Assembly: GCF_004004555.2 (NCBI RefSeq)
Contig: NZ_SACP01000020.1
Coordinates: 1 to 64,000, forward strand
DNA from: Methylobacterium oryzihabitans
Lineage (GTDB): Bacteria; Pseudomonadota; Alphaproteobacteria; Rhizobiales; Beijerinckiaceae
Direction: 5' to 3'
DNA: 64,000 nucleotides
A program made the translations under genes and the position numbers. The notes under the pieces are model-generated. The model ran no database searches, was not told the origin of the DNA, and worked only from the letters and a program-made list of their open reading frames with translations. Shown piece after piece: positions 27,095 to 36,392 of this stretch (position 1 is its first letter; each line of letters starts with the position of its first letter).

Positions 27095-30000
27095 TCAGAA
27101 CGACCGCAGCAGCGTGCTGGCCCGGATCGCCGGCAGCATCCGCCACGGGCCGACCTGGGTCGCGGTATAGACGTCGGGGGCCCGGGCGGGACCGACCTGC
27201 CCGGCATGGACCGACAGCCGGGTCGTGCACAGGCTGGTGCGCCCGGCCTCCGCCAGCCGGACGGCGAGGTCCGCCGCGGCGTGGGCGCGAGACCAGCAGC
27301 GCGAACTCATGCCGCCGGCCTCGCGCCAGACCGCGGCCGCGACCGCGAGACAGTGCGGGCTGTTGGCGGCCACCGGGTAGACCGCGCCGGGCAGGATCGT
27401 GTCGCAGGCCGGTTCCGAGAGGGCGAGCGACGGCGTCGCCGCGGCGTCGAAACGCCCCGGGAACAGCCCCGCCGGCCCGGCGACCAGCGCCTTGTCGCCG
27501 GGCTTGCGCGGCCGCACCTGCAGGCAGCCGACGGTGCCGGCGCCCTCGGCGAGCGCCAGCCGGGCCAGGGTGTCGAGCGTGCGGTGGTCGTGCGGGATCA
27601 CGCCCGGGTCGAGGACGACGAGGACCTCGCCGGTGGCCCGCGCGGCGGCGCGGTTGAGCGCCTCGCCGGCGTTGAGGCCGTTCAGGTCGGCGACGAGTTG
27701 CGAGCGGTCCGGGCACAGCTCGGCGAGCAGGTTGCGGGTGGCGATGGCGTGCCATTCGGGTACCGCGACGCCGACGATCACCTCGGGCGGGCGGGCGGTC
27801 GCCTGCCCGGCGATCGCCGTGAGGAGGCTCCTCAGGTCCGGCTCGCCGGCCTCGACCATCACGATGACCGACACGTCGGGGCCCGCCGTGCCGGCGGGAT
27901 TGGGAAGGATGTCGGCGCGGTCGGCCGGGACCGGGAAGGTGAGCGCGGCATCGCCCTGCGGCGCCAGGTCGCGGAACAGGATGGCGAGCGGCAGCAGGCG
28001 GCCGTCGGGGGCGGCGCCCTCCCCGGTCCCGGTCACGACGGGAAACCCGTCGCGGGCGAGGGCGGACAGGGCGGGGTCGCGGGCGAGCGGCGCGCAATCC
28101 GGAATCGAGACGAACCAGCGCCGCGACGGGCCGGCCGGATCGACCACGATGTGGGGCGCGATCGAGGGGCCGGCGGGGAACGCGGCGCGGCGGGCGACGA
28201 GGGCGGCGATGGTCGGGACCGCGGCGTTCGGCAGCGACAGGCGCGCCTCGGCCTCACGGGCGAAGGGCGGGCGGGCCTCCGTCAGGCGAGCCACGGCGTG
28301 GTCGGCGAAGCCCCGGTCGCCGAGGTCGCGGGCGATGCGCTCCTCGGCCCGGATCGGGACGACCGGCACGCCCGGCACCGCGGCGAGCCAGTCGCGCACC
28401 GTGGGATCGAACAGCGGCTCGGTCCCGGTCGCCGTGGCGAGGTCGACCTCGACCGCCGCCAGGGCGAAGGGCGGCGGCTGGTCCCCGGCCCCGATCAGCT
28501 CGGCGAGGTAGGCGTCGCTGAGGCGGCGCAGGTCGTCGAGGCCGCTGCCGGCCTCGCCGAGCGCCGCGGCCTCGGCCTCGTGCAGGCCGCCGCGCAGCAG
28601 CGAGGGGAACGGCACGAGGTCGGCGAAGGCGATCTCGCCGTCCTCACCGTATCCGACGAGGAGGAGCGGCATGGCGGGCGAACGCACGCCGACCGAGAGG
28701 ATTCCCGCCTTGGCCGACAGGGCGGTCTCCTCGACCTGGGTCAGGACCATCTCGCCGGCGCGGTTGCGCAGCGGCTGATAGACGCGCAGGAGCACCGGCC
28801 GCGGGGCTGGCGGATCCTCCGGCGCGTTCAGCGTACGGATCTTGAGCAGCCGGCCGCCTGCCCACCACAGGTCGGCGACGTGCAGGCCGCGCACGCCGTC
28901 GGCCGCGCGCAGGGTCCGGAACGCCGACAGGGTGTTCAGGGTCGGGCCGTAATCGTGCAGCGAGTACTCCTCGCCGGCGAACCTCAGGCGTGGATGCAGG
29001 CCGGCGGGCCGGTGCATGAACCGGAACAGCACGCTGAGGCAGCCCACCGGCATCATGAAGCCCTTGGCCCGGCCCCAATGCCCGACATGGTCGTCGACGT
29101 CGGGCCGCGCCACCCGGCGCTCGCACCAGCCGAGGCGCAGGTCGCCGCAGCGGATCTCGAGCGGCGCCGCGCCGCCGGAGCGCGCCTCCGATTCCCATGC
29201 CCAGCCCTTCACGTCCGGACCCATGACCTCCTCGAGGTTGATCCGGACCGGCGGCGCTTCGCGCTCCTTCGCCACGCTCTGCGCCTTCAGCGCGTGGGCC
29301 CGCGCAAATATCATTTCGGTCTGTCGGAGCAGTTGCTGCGGCGAGTAGTCCCGCCGCAGTCTGTCCTGGGCCCGCTCGACCTGGGTGCGGTGCGCGGCCC
29401 TGTCGTCGAGCAGCGTCTCGAAGGCCCGCAGCCACTCGTCCTCGCCGTCCACGAGCAGGCCGCATCCGTCGGCGCAGCAATGGTCGTAGACGGTGCCGCG
29501 CGAGGCGATCACAGCAAAGCCGCAGGCCGTGTACTCGACCCACTTCGTATCGGTCTTCATCGCGTTGAAGGGCGCGGACACCAGCGGGCAGATACCGATG
29601 GTCCAGGACAGGCCCGCCAGCGTGTCCATGAACTTCGCGTAATTGGCCACCTGCGGAACGTGGCGGATCCGGTCGCCGAAGCGGACGAGCGCATCCGGCG
29701 TCGCGAGGGCGCCGAAGATCTCGAACGAGACGTCCGGCCTCGCATCGAGCAGACGCTCGATCGCAGGGACCGCCAGGGGGAGATCGTTGGCATGGGTGCG
29801 CGTGCCCATGTATCCGATCACCGGGGCATCCTCGCTTCTGGGAGCCGCCAGAACCGGATGCGCACAAAATATCCGCCCCGCGAGGGCGCGTTCGGGTGGC
29901 TGCTCCCCGAAAAATCGCGTCAGCAACGCTGATGTCGAGCACCACACGAGCGTCGTATTATCGAGCAGATACCGGATAGTTTTTAGCTTCGCGGGATCAT

Positions 30001-30427
30001 TGTGGAGTGAATAGGTCGCGGCTCCTGTCGATGCCGGCACGTTGAGAAGGTCGTCATCAATGTGGAAGATCGTCGGGACTTTGTTCTCGTTCGCCCACTG
30101 CACCATCGCCCGCGCATGTGGCTCGCTGTAGCGGCTGAACACGATGGTGTCGGGACGAAAATCATCCAATCGCCGCAGCAAAGCCCCCTCGCTGCGTTCA
30201 TCGGGTGACTTGCGGGCGATCTCCGTCCAGAGGATATAGTCTGTCGTGATCCTCCCGGCCTCGACGTCGGATCGCAACGGTTCGATTAGGCTCAACTGAA
30301 GGCTGGCCACGGGCGCGTTCGCGACGAACAAGATGCGCTTGCCCACGAGCGTATAGCCCCCTGCAAACCCTTGGTCTTCAACGGTCTTTTGGTGAGGCAA
30401 CACGGTCTCGCTCTGTTTGGCCTGCAT
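27095..30427 (-). CDS. Large two-domain glycosyltransferase (GT4-like plus GT2-like)
   Basis: 1110 residues. The N-terminal part (about 30330-29270) is GT-B-like: KRILFVANAPVASLQLSLIEPL, IFHIDDDLLNVPASTG, VIGYMGTRTHANDLP and KWVEYTACGFAVIAS. A long middle region carries beta-rich sequence. The C-terminal part (about 27880-27100) looks like a GT2 enzyme (DVSVIVMVEAGEPDLRSLLTAIAG, NAGEALNRAAARATGEVLVVLDPG), but the usual catalytic Asp-x-Asp is reduced to LDPG, so that domain may be inactive. ATG 30427 is preferred over GTG 30451; neither has a strong ribosome site. Probably assembles surface glycan. Confidence 0.75.
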   Translation of the reverse strand: MQAKQSETVLPHQKTVEDQGFAGGYTLVGKRILFVANAPVASLQLSLIEPLRSDVEAGRITTDYILWTEIARKSPDERSEGALLRRLDDFRPDTIVFSRYSEPHARAMVQWANENKVPTIFHIDDDLLNVPASTGAATYSLHNDPAKLKTIRYLLDNTTLVWCSTSALLTRFFGEQPPERALAGRIFCAHPVLAAPRSEDAPVIGYMGTRTHANDLPLAVPAIERLLDARPDVSFEIFGALATPDALVRFGDRIRHVPQVANYAKFMDTLAGLSWTIGICPLVSAPFNAMKTDTKWVEYTACGFAVIASRGTVYDHCCADGCGLLVDGEDEWLRAFETLLDDRAAHRTQVERAQDRLRRDYSPQQLLRQTEMIFARAHALKAQSVAKEREAPPVRINLEEVMGPDVKGWAWESEARSGGAAPLEIRCGDLRLGWCERRVARPDVDDHVGHWGRAKGFMMPVGCLSVLFRFMHRPAGLHPRLRFAGEEYSLHDYGPTLNTLSAFRTLRAADGVRGLHVADLWWAGGRLLKIRTLNAPEDPPAPRPVLLRVYQPLRNRAGEMVLTQVEETALSAKAGILSVGVRSPAMPLLLVGYGEDGEIAFADLVPFPSLLRGGLHEAEAAALGEAGSGLDDLRRLSDAYLAELIGAGDQPPPFALAAVEVDLATATGTEPLFDPTVRDWLAAVPGVPVVPIRAEERIARDLGDRGFADHAVARLTEARPPFAREAEARLSLPNAAVPTIAALVARRAAFPAGPSIAPHIVVDPAGPSRRWFVSIPDCAPLARDPALSALARDGFPVVTGTGEGAAPDGRLLPLAILFRDLAPQGDAALTFPVPADRADILPNPAGTAGPDVSVIVMVEAGEPDLRSLLTAIAGQATARPPEVIVGVAVPEWHAIATRNLLAELCPDRSQLVADLNGLNAGEALNRAAARATGEVLVVLDPGVIPHDHRTLDTLARLALAEGAGTVGCLQVRPRKPGDKALVAGPAGLFPGRFDAAATPSLALSEPACDTILPGAVYPVAANSPHCLAVAAAVWREAGGMSSRCWSRAHAAADLAVRLAEAGRTSLCTTRLSVHAGQVGPARAPDVYTATQVGPWRMLPAIRASTLLRSF

Positions 30428-30633
30428 TGTCGATCGCCAGTCCCACGACACGATGACGGGGAATTTGCCTCGTCAGAACTGCTGACTGTTGAACGCCGCC
30501 GCTTTCCCCTGTCCAGCCCCGATTCACGGGCTGTCCCGGTTTTGACGTCGGCGTGTCGCCGCGATCACGGCCCATCGAGCCGGGGGAGCGCCGAGAACGC
30601 GGAGAACGCGGACCCGCGGCCGTCGTCGCAGGG

Positions 30634-32907
30634 TCAGGAGGCACAGACCTCCTGCGTCCCGAGCGGATCTCCCCGGCGGTCCGCCACCGCGAACGCCGCC
30701 GGCGGCAGGCCGGCGCGGCGGCGCTCGTGCATGTGCCGGTAGGCGGCTTCGAGGTTGCGGGCGTAGCGGGCGGCGTCGAACAGCGGCGAGGCGTCGCGGT
30801 TCTCCGCGAGGCGGGCCCGCAGGGCGGCGAGGCGGGGGCGGTCCCGCGCCAGGGCGAGCGCCAGGGCCTCGTAGTCGGCGGCCGAGTGCGTCACCAGTTC
30901 GGGCAGGCCGATGGCGTGCAGCAGGCTGCCGGCGACCCGGCCGACGAGGGTGTCGCCGGCCTGGGTCAGCACCGGCAGCCCGGCCCAGAGGGCGTCGCTC
31001 GCGGTGGTGTGGGCGTTGACCGGCAGGGTGTCGAGGAAGAGGTCGGCGAGGCGCAGGCGGGCGAGGTGCTCGGGCGAATCGAGCTTGGGCGCGAAGACCA
31101 GCCGGGCCGGGTCGATGCCGGCGGCGCCGGCCTCGTACTGGAGGTTGTCCTGGGCCGAGGCATTGGCCTCGAACAGCCACAGCACCGCATCCGGCACCGC
31201 GGCGAGCAGGCGCATCCAGACCGCGAACACCGACGGGGTGATCTTGTAGGTGTTGTTGAAGCAGCAGAACACGAAGCCGTCCGGCGGCAGGCCGAACGCC
31301 TCGCGCCCCGGCGTGCCCTCGGCGATGCGGCGGTGGCGGTCGTTGGGCTGGTAGCAGCCCGGCAGGTGGACGATCCGCTCGTCGAACTGGTCCGCGGCCG
31401 AGAACGGCGCGATGAAGGCGTCGGCGACGATGTAGTCGACGAAGTCCGCCCCCATCGTCCCCGGATAGCCGAGATAGTTCACCTGCACCGGGGCCGGGCG
31501 CAGGGCGGTGATCTCGGTGCGCGCCCGCAGGGTGTAGCCCTTGAGGTCGACCAGGATGTCGATCCCGTCGGCGCGGATGCGCCGGGCCGCCTCCTCGCTC
31601 GACAGGTGGCCGACCTCGACGAAGTGGTCGAAGGCGGCGACGAGGCGACGGCGCATCGGGGTGCCGTCGTCGGGCCCGTAGGAATAGGCGAACACCTCGA
31701 ACCGCTCGCGGTCGTGATGCTCGAACAGCGCGACCGCGAGCAGCGCGGTGGCGTGGTAGAAGAAGTCGTAGGACAGGTAGCCGAGGCGGATCCTGCGGCC
31801 CGGCGGCGGCACCGGCAGCGGCTCCAGCGCGACGCCCTCCGGCACCCGCAGCCCGGCGGCCCAGACCCGGCCGGTGCGCCGCAGGTCCCCCGGCGGGGCG
31901 CTGGCGGCAAGCCGCACGAACGGCGCGACCCGGGCCCCGGTCTCCTCGAGCAGGCGCGTCACCGCGCGGTCCTCCTCCTCGATCCCGCGCCAGTCGCAGG
32001 CGTGGCGGCGCTGGTCGAGCAGGCCGTGGCGGGCCTCGATCGAGTCGGGCTTCAGCGCGAGGGCGCGCCGGAAGAACTGCATCGCCTCGTTGATTCGCTG
32101 CGCCTCGCCGTAGAGGGAGCCGAGATTGACGAAGGGCGCGTGGAAGCCCGGATCGAGGTGCGTCGCCCGGGTGAAGGCGGCGAGCGCCTCGTGGATCCGC
32201 TTGGTCTCCAGGAGGCAGAAGCCGTGGACCGTGAGCAGGCGGGCATCGTCCGGGGCGAGTTCGGCGGCGAGCGCCACGGCGGCGGCGCCCTCGCGCTCGC
32301 GACCGGCCTGGAACAGGCCGATCCCGTACTCGCACAACCGGCCGGGGTCGAGCACCCCGGCCCGCACGGCGTCGCGGTGGACGGCCGTCCCGGCCTCGGT
32401 CTCGCCGAGGACGTGGAGGAGACGGCCGAGTTCGAGATGCGCCTCGGGGGCGCCCGGCTGGGCCGCGATCAGCCGGCGCAGGGCCGCGGCCGCCTGCGCC
32501 GGCGGATCGACGGCCGCGAGGCCGAGCGTCGCCCGGGCGGCGGCGGGATGGGTGGGGTCGAGCTTCGCGACGCGCCGGAACGCGGCGGCGGCCTCGTCGC
32601 GGCGGCCCGCCGCGAGCAGGGCGTCGCCGAGATCGGCCCGCATCCCGGGGTCGCGCGGGCGCAGGGCGACGGCGCGGGCGAGCGCCTCGGCGGCCTCGAC
32701 GGACCGCCCGGCCGCGTGGAGGCCGCGGCCGACGAGGTGGTGGGCGAAGGCGTTCTGCGGGTCGCGGGCGGCGGCGCGGCGGTAGAGCGCCTCGGCCCCG
32801 GCCCGGTCGCCGGCCGCCTCCAGCCGCAGGCCGAGGGCGACGCCGTCGAGGGATTCCTGCCGCGCTCCCGCCGTCGCGGATGCCGCCCCGCCCGTCTGCC
32901 GCCCCAT
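30634..32907 (-). CDS. TPR protein with O-GlcNAc transferase (SPINDLY/GT41) domain
   Basis: 757 residues. The first half (about 32850-31960) is TPR repeats (AEALYRRAAARDPQNAFAHHLVGRG and similar), probably binding protein substrate. The second half is a GT41 domain: IRLGYLSYDFFYHATALLA, VNYLGYPGTMGADFVDYIVAD, CCFNNTYKITPSVFAVW, and LDTLPVNAHTTASDALWAGLP for UDP-sugar binding. In bacteria such proteins often glycosylate flagellin or other surface proteins. It lies just downstream of the flagellar operon on the same strand (91-base gap), which suggests flagellin or motor-linked glycosylation here. Inference, not shown. Confidence 0.88.
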   Translation of the reverse strand: MGRQTGGAASATAGARQESLDGVALGLRLEAAGDRAGAEALYRRAAARDPQNAFAHHLVGRGLHAAGRSVEAAEALARAVALRPRDPGMRADLGDALLAAGRRDEAAAAFRRVAKLDPTHPAAARATLGLAAVDPPAQAAAALRRLIAAQPGAPEAHLELGRLLHVLGETEAGTAVHRDAVRAGVLDPGRLCEYGIGLFQAGREREGAAAVALAAELAPDDARLLTVHGFCLLETKRIHEALAAFTRATHLDPGFHAPFVNLGSLYGEAQRINEAMQFFRRALALKPDSIEARHGLLDQRRHACDWRGIEEEDRAVTRLLEETGARVAPFVRLAASAPPGDLRRTGRVWAAGLRVPEGVALEPLPVPPPGRRIRLGYLSYDFFYHATALLAVALFEHHDRERFEVFAYSYGPDDGTPMRRRLVAAFDHFVEVGHLSSEEAARRIRADGIDILVDLKGYTLRARTEITALRPAPVQVNYLGYPGTMGADFVDYIVADAFIAPFSAADQFDERIVHLPGCYQPNDRHRRIAEGTPGREAFGLPPDGFVFCCFNNTYKITPSVFAVWMRLLAAVPDAVLWLFEANASAQDNLQYEAGAAGIDPARLVFAPKLDSPEHLARLRLADLFLDTLPVNAHTTASDALWAGLPVLTQAGDTLVGRVAGSLLHAIGLPELVTHSAADYEALALALARDRPRLAALRARLAENRDASPLFDAARYARNLEAAYRHMHERRRAGLPPAAFAVADRRGDPLGTQEVCAS

Positions 32908-32998
32908 GCCGTCCGTCTCCCCGCCGGTGCCTCGTCGCGGGCATCCTGGCGGCGCGGACTTGCGCGGGGCTGGCGCGGCGGTTGGCGCCGGAGAGCCG

Positions 32999-33451
32999 CT
33001 ACTGCGGCAGGCCGAGGCGGGCGTGGGACAGGGCGGCCTCGAAGCGGCCGAGGTCGAGGTCGGGCTGGTCGCCGGCGAGGATGTCCTGGATCGCGACGCC
33101 GACGTAGTAGCCGTCGAGGACGAGCTTGAAGAACACCGTCACCGCCTCGGTGACGAACTCCATGTCGAGCATCACGGTAACCGACTGGCCCCAGTCGAGG
33201 CGCACGTCGGCGCCGTCGGCGTAGGACAGGGTCGATTCCTTGAAGAACGGCTCGGCCGAGGAGGCGACGAGGTCGGCGATGTTGCCGTGGAAGCCGCTGC
33301 GGACCCAGCCGATCAGCACCGAGCCGTCGAGCAGGCAGAACTCGGCGATGAAGTCGCGGATCGCCGTGGCGAAGACGCGTTCGGCGCCGGCGAGCGCCGC
33401 GTCGGACACCGCCGCCGCGCCGTAGGCCGGATGAGTGGGCATCGCCGTCAT
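32999..33451 (-). CDS. Conserved-looking protein of the flagellar operon, unknown
   Basis: 150 residues, no signal peptide or membrane span. An amphipathic front (AERVFATAIRDFIAEFCLLDGSVLIGWVRSGFHG) is followed by a strand-rich middle (VRLDWGQSVTVMLDMEFVTEAVTVFFK). Its ATG overlaps the flhB stop by four bases (ATGA), so translation is coupled to flhB. A role in flagellar assembly or motor control is inferred from position only. Confidence 0.7.
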   Translation of the reverse strand: MTAMPTHPAYGAAAVSDAALAGAERVFATAIRDFIAEFCLLDGSVLIGWVRSGFHGNIADLVASSAEPFFKESTLSYADGADVRLDWGQSVTVMLDMEFVTEAVTVFFKLVLDGYYVGVAIQDILAGDQPDLDLGRFEAALSHARLGLPQ

Positions 33452-34512
33452 CGGGACCTCGCGAACAGGAAGAACAGGATCTGGGCCACCGCGCGGTAGA
33501 ACTCCGCAGGAATCATCTTGTCGACCTCGGCACTGTCGTGGAGCGACCTTGCCAGAGGCTTGTCCTCGATCACCGGGATGCCGTGCTGCTCGGCGATCTC
33601 GCGGATGCGGAGCGCGATCAGGTCCTTGCCCTTGGCCAGCACCATCGGCGCGGGGTTCTCGTCGCGCTCGTAGCGCAGCGCGATCGCGTAGTGGGTCGGG
33701 TTGGCGATGACGACCGTGGCGCGCGGCACCGCCGCGAACATGCGCTGGCGGCCGCGATCGAGGATCATCGACTTGATGCGCGACTTGACGGTCGGATCGC
33801 CCTCGGTCTGCTTGTGCTCGTCCTTGACCTCCTGGCGGGTCATGCGCAGCGAGCGCTGCCAGCGCAGCCGCGCCCAGATCAGGTCGCCGGCCACCAGCAC
33901 GATGGTCGCGACGCTGACCGCCGAGACGAGGCGGATCGCCATGCTCAGGATCAGCTCCGGCAGCTGGCTCGGATCGACGTACATGGCGTTCACGACTTTG
34001 TGCTGCTCGGAGCGCAGCAGCATCAGGGACACGACAGTGATCGTGGAGAACTTAAAGAGCGATTTCAGGAACTCGACCGCCCCCGAGAGTCCGAACAGCC
34101 GTCCCCAGCCGGTCGCCGGCGAGATCCGCGACCATTGCGGCCGGATCCGCTCGGACGAGACGGTCGGCAGGTTCTGGAGCAGCGTCGAGGCGAGGCCGAA
34201 GGCGCACAGCACCACGAGCACCGGCAGCAGGAAGCGGGCGCAGATCGCCGCCACCGCCAGCATCAGGGTCATGGCGTCGTGGCCGTCCGCGAGGGTGAAG
34301 CCGCGGGGATGGTCGAACAGGGGCGCGAGGTCGCGCGCCAGCGTCGCCCCGTGCTCGCGCACGAAGTAGCTCAGCACCACGAGCAGCGCGAGGAACGAGG
34401 CGAAGACCGGCGCCTCGCGGGAGAACGGGATGTTGCCCTTGTCGATCGCCTCGCTGATGCGCCGGCCGGTCGGCTCCTCGGTCTTGCTCTCCTGGTCGGT
34501 GTCCTCAGCCAT
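33448..34512 (-). CDS. flhB: Flagellar biosynthesis protein FlhB
   Basis: Inner-membrane part of the flagellar type III export gate and substrate-specificity switch. 354 residues with four membrane segments after TEEPTGRRISEAIDKGNIPFS. The cytoplasmic tail contains the self-cleaving NPTH motif (IANPTHYAIALRY), then APMVLAKGKDLIALRIREIAEQHGIPVIEDKPLARSL, all typical. Follows fliG by 65 bases. Confidence 0.97.
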   Translation of the reverse strand: MAEDTDQESKTEEPTGRRISEAIDKGNIPFSREAPVFASFLALLVVLSYFVREHGATLARDLAPLFDHPRGFTLADGHDAMTLMLAVAAICARFLLPVLVVLCAFGLASTLLQNLPTVSSERIRPQWSRISPATGWGRLFGLSGAVEFLKSLFKFSTITVVSLMLLRSEQHKVVNAMYVDPSQLPELILSMAIRLVSAVSVATIVLVAGDLIWARLRWQRSLRMTRQEVKDEHKQTEGDPTVKSRIKSMILDRGRQRMFAAVPRATVVIANPTHYAIALRYERDENPAPMVLAKGKDLIALRIREIAEQHGIPVIEDKPLARSLHDSAEVDKMIPAEFYRAVAQILFFLFARSR

Positions 34513-34577
34513 GCCGCCGGCCCGCGCTCAGCCGGGAGGCGGGACGATCCGGGAGCCTGCCGTGGAGACGGTCCGGT

Positions 34578-35615
34578 TCAGCGCACAAGGGCTTCCTCCT
34601 CGCCGCTGGCGTTGATCTCGATCTCGCCGCGCCCGGCCATCTCGAGGGCGAGGTCGGTAATGCCGCGCCGGGCCTCCATGACGTCGCGCTGGGCCGCCGG
34701 CTCGCCGCCGTTGAGCTCGTGCTCGACCATGCGGCGCACCCGGGCCGACAGCGCCCCGAGGATGAGGTTGCGGAACTCCGCGTCGGTGCCCTTGAGGGCG
34801 AGCACGAGGCGGTCGTTGGGCACCGCGTCGAACAGGGCGGTGCGGGCGCGGGGCGCCAGCTTCACGATGTCGTCGAAGGTGAACAGCAGGTCCTTGAGGA
34901 TCTCGGCCGATTTCGGCCGCGATTCGGCGAGGCTGGTGAGCACCTCGTCGATCTGCTCGCGCTCCATCTTGTTGATGATGTCGGCCATCTTGGCGTGGGT
35001 GTCGGCGCCGGAATTGCGCGAGAAGTTGGCCATGAAGTCCTCGTGCAGGGTCTTCTCGATGGCGCGCAGGGTCTCCTCGACGATCGGCTTGAAGGTCAGC
35101 ATCCGGCGCATCAGGCTGTTGCGCAGGGCCTGGGGCAGGTGGCCCATCACCTTGGCGGCGGCGGCGGGCTTGATCCGCGACAGGATCAGGGCGGCGGTCT
35201 GGGGATGCTCCTTGACGAGGTAGCTCGCCAGCACGCTCTCCGACACGCTCGACATCCGCTCCCAGACCGAACGGTTGGCGTTGCCGCGCACCTCGGCCAG
35301 GATGTCGGCGACCTGGTCGGCGGGCAGCAGGCCGGTGAGGAGCTTCTCGACCTCCTGCACCGTGCCGACGAGGGTCGCCCCGCTCGAGAACTCGGTGACG
35401 AACGAATCGACGACGGTCTCGACCGTGCCCGGGCTGACCGGGCCGAGCGCCACCGCCGCGCGGGTGATGCGCTTGATCTCGTCCTCGTCGAAGTACTTCA
35501 GCAGCCGGCCGGCCGCCGGCTTGCCCATGGCAAGCAGCAGCGTGGCGACCTCGTCGACCGCCCCGAGGCGCTTGCGCCCGCCGTGAACCGTCGGCGCCGG
35601 GATCGGGGCCGTCAT
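34578..35615 (-). CDS. fliG: Flagellar motor switch protein FliG
   Basis: The rotor protein that meets the MotA stator and transmits torque. 345 residues; the middle domain has the conserved EHPQTAALILSRIKP, and the C-terminal domain has FTFDDIVKLAPRARTALFDAV with the charged torque helix (DRLVLALKGTDAEFRNLILGALSARVRRMVEHEL). Located between fliN and flhB, as in rhizobial flagellar operons. Confidence 0.96.
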   Translation of the reverse strand: MTAPIPAPTVHGGRKRLGAVDEVATLLLAMGKPAAGRLLKYFDEDEIKRITRAAVALGPVSPGTVETVVDSFVTEFSSGATLVGTVQEVEKLLTGLLPADQVADILAEVRGNANRSVWERMSSVSESVLASYLVKEHPQTAALILSRIKPAAAAKVMGHLPQALRNSLMRRMLTFKPIVEETLRAIEKTLHEDFMANFSRNSGADTHAKMADIINKMEREQIDEVLTSLAESRPKSAEILKDLLFTFDDIVKLAPRARTALFDAVPNDRLVLALKGTDAEFRNLILGALSARVRRMVEHELNGGEPAAQRDVMEARRGITDLALEMAGRGEIEINASGEEEALVR

Positions 35616-35629
35616 CCGCCTGACCTCGC

Positions 35630-36001
35630 TCAGCCTCGGGATTCAGGGCCCTGGGGGCCGACGATCTCGGTGAGCGAGACGCCGAAGCGGGTGTTGTCCT
35701 CCTCCACCACCACGACCTCGCCGCGGGCGATCACCCGGCCGTTGACCATCACGTCGACGGGCTCGCCGACCCGGTGGTCGAGGGGCACCACGGCGCCGCG
35801 CCCGAGCTTCATCAGGTTGGCGACCGGCATCGTGGCCGAGCCGAGCACGACCTGGATCTGGACCGGGATGCGCAGCACCGCGTCGAGGTTGCGGCCCGCG
35901 CCGAGGGTCTCCTCGCCGGAGGCGGGGGCGGCGGCCGAGACCCCGGCGAACAGGGCGTCCGTGTGGCCGGAGGAGGGGGCGTCGAAGGGGCTGCGGCTCA
36001 T
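35630..36001 (-). CDS. fliN: Flagellar motor switch protein FliN
   Basis: C-ring protein that forms the lower rim with FliM and binds export substrates. 123 residues: a variable front, then the SpoA/FliN core (LDAVLRIPVQIQVVLGSATMPVANLMKLGRGAVVPLD, VNGRVIARGEVVVVEEDNTRFGVSLTEIV). Its stop lies 14 bases before the fliG start. Confidence 0.96.
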   Translation of the reverse strand: MSRSPFDAPSSGHTDALFAGVSAAAPASGEETLGAGRNLDAVLRIPVQIQVVLGSATMPVANLMKLGRGAVVPLDHRVGEPVDVMVNGRVIARGEVVVVEEDNTRFGVSLTEIVGPQGPESRG

Positions 36002-36098
36002 CGGCCTGAACCTCGGGGGGATGCGGAATGCTTAATGCGAGAACGTTAACGACAGTGAGGCACGCCGGCCCGCGGGACAAGGATCCCGCGGACACGAT

Positions 36099-36392
36099 TC
36101 ACCGTCCTCGCACCGGTTCGGCCGCCCGCCGGCCGGCCTCCAGCTCGGCGAGGGTCGCCCGCGCCTCGTCGATCTTGGCCGAGAGGGCGTCGAGGACCTC
36201 GCGTCCCTCGCCGGTGAAGCCGCGCACCGCCTCGCCGGCCTGGGCCAGCGCCCGGCTGGTCTCCGCGAAGGCGCGGCCGTACTCGGCCTGGACCCGGTCG
36301 AGGCGCTTGAGCTTGAGATACATCGGCAGCACGCAGGCGCAGGTCAGCAGCAGGGCCGCGAACAGGACGGCGTCAACGACCGAGGACGTCAT
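36099..36392 (-). CDS. Small single-span membrane protein of the flagellar operon
   Basis: 97 residues. One N-terminal membrane helix (SSVVDAVLFAALLLTCACVLPMYLKL) is followed by a charged coiled coil (LDRVQAEYGRAFAETSRALAQAGEAVRGF ... LDALSAKIDEARATLAELEAGRR). It overlaps the fliM end by 20 bases, so it is translationally coupled. Its position between fliM and fliN matches a small uncharacterised protein of alphaproteobacterial flagellar clusters (perhaps the DUF6468 type; not certain). May scaffold motor parts at the membrane. Confidence 0.7.
   Translation of the reverse strand: MTSSVVDAVLFAALLLTCACVLPMYLKLKRLDRVQAEYGRAFAETSRALAQAGEAVRGFTGEGREVLDALSAKIDEARATLAELEAGRRAAEPVRGR

Noticed and set aside
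27095..27900. C-terminal GT2-like domain as an active polymerising synthase
   Set aside because: The usual Asp-x-Asp is not kept and no membrane helices follow, so an active processive enzyme is not supported.
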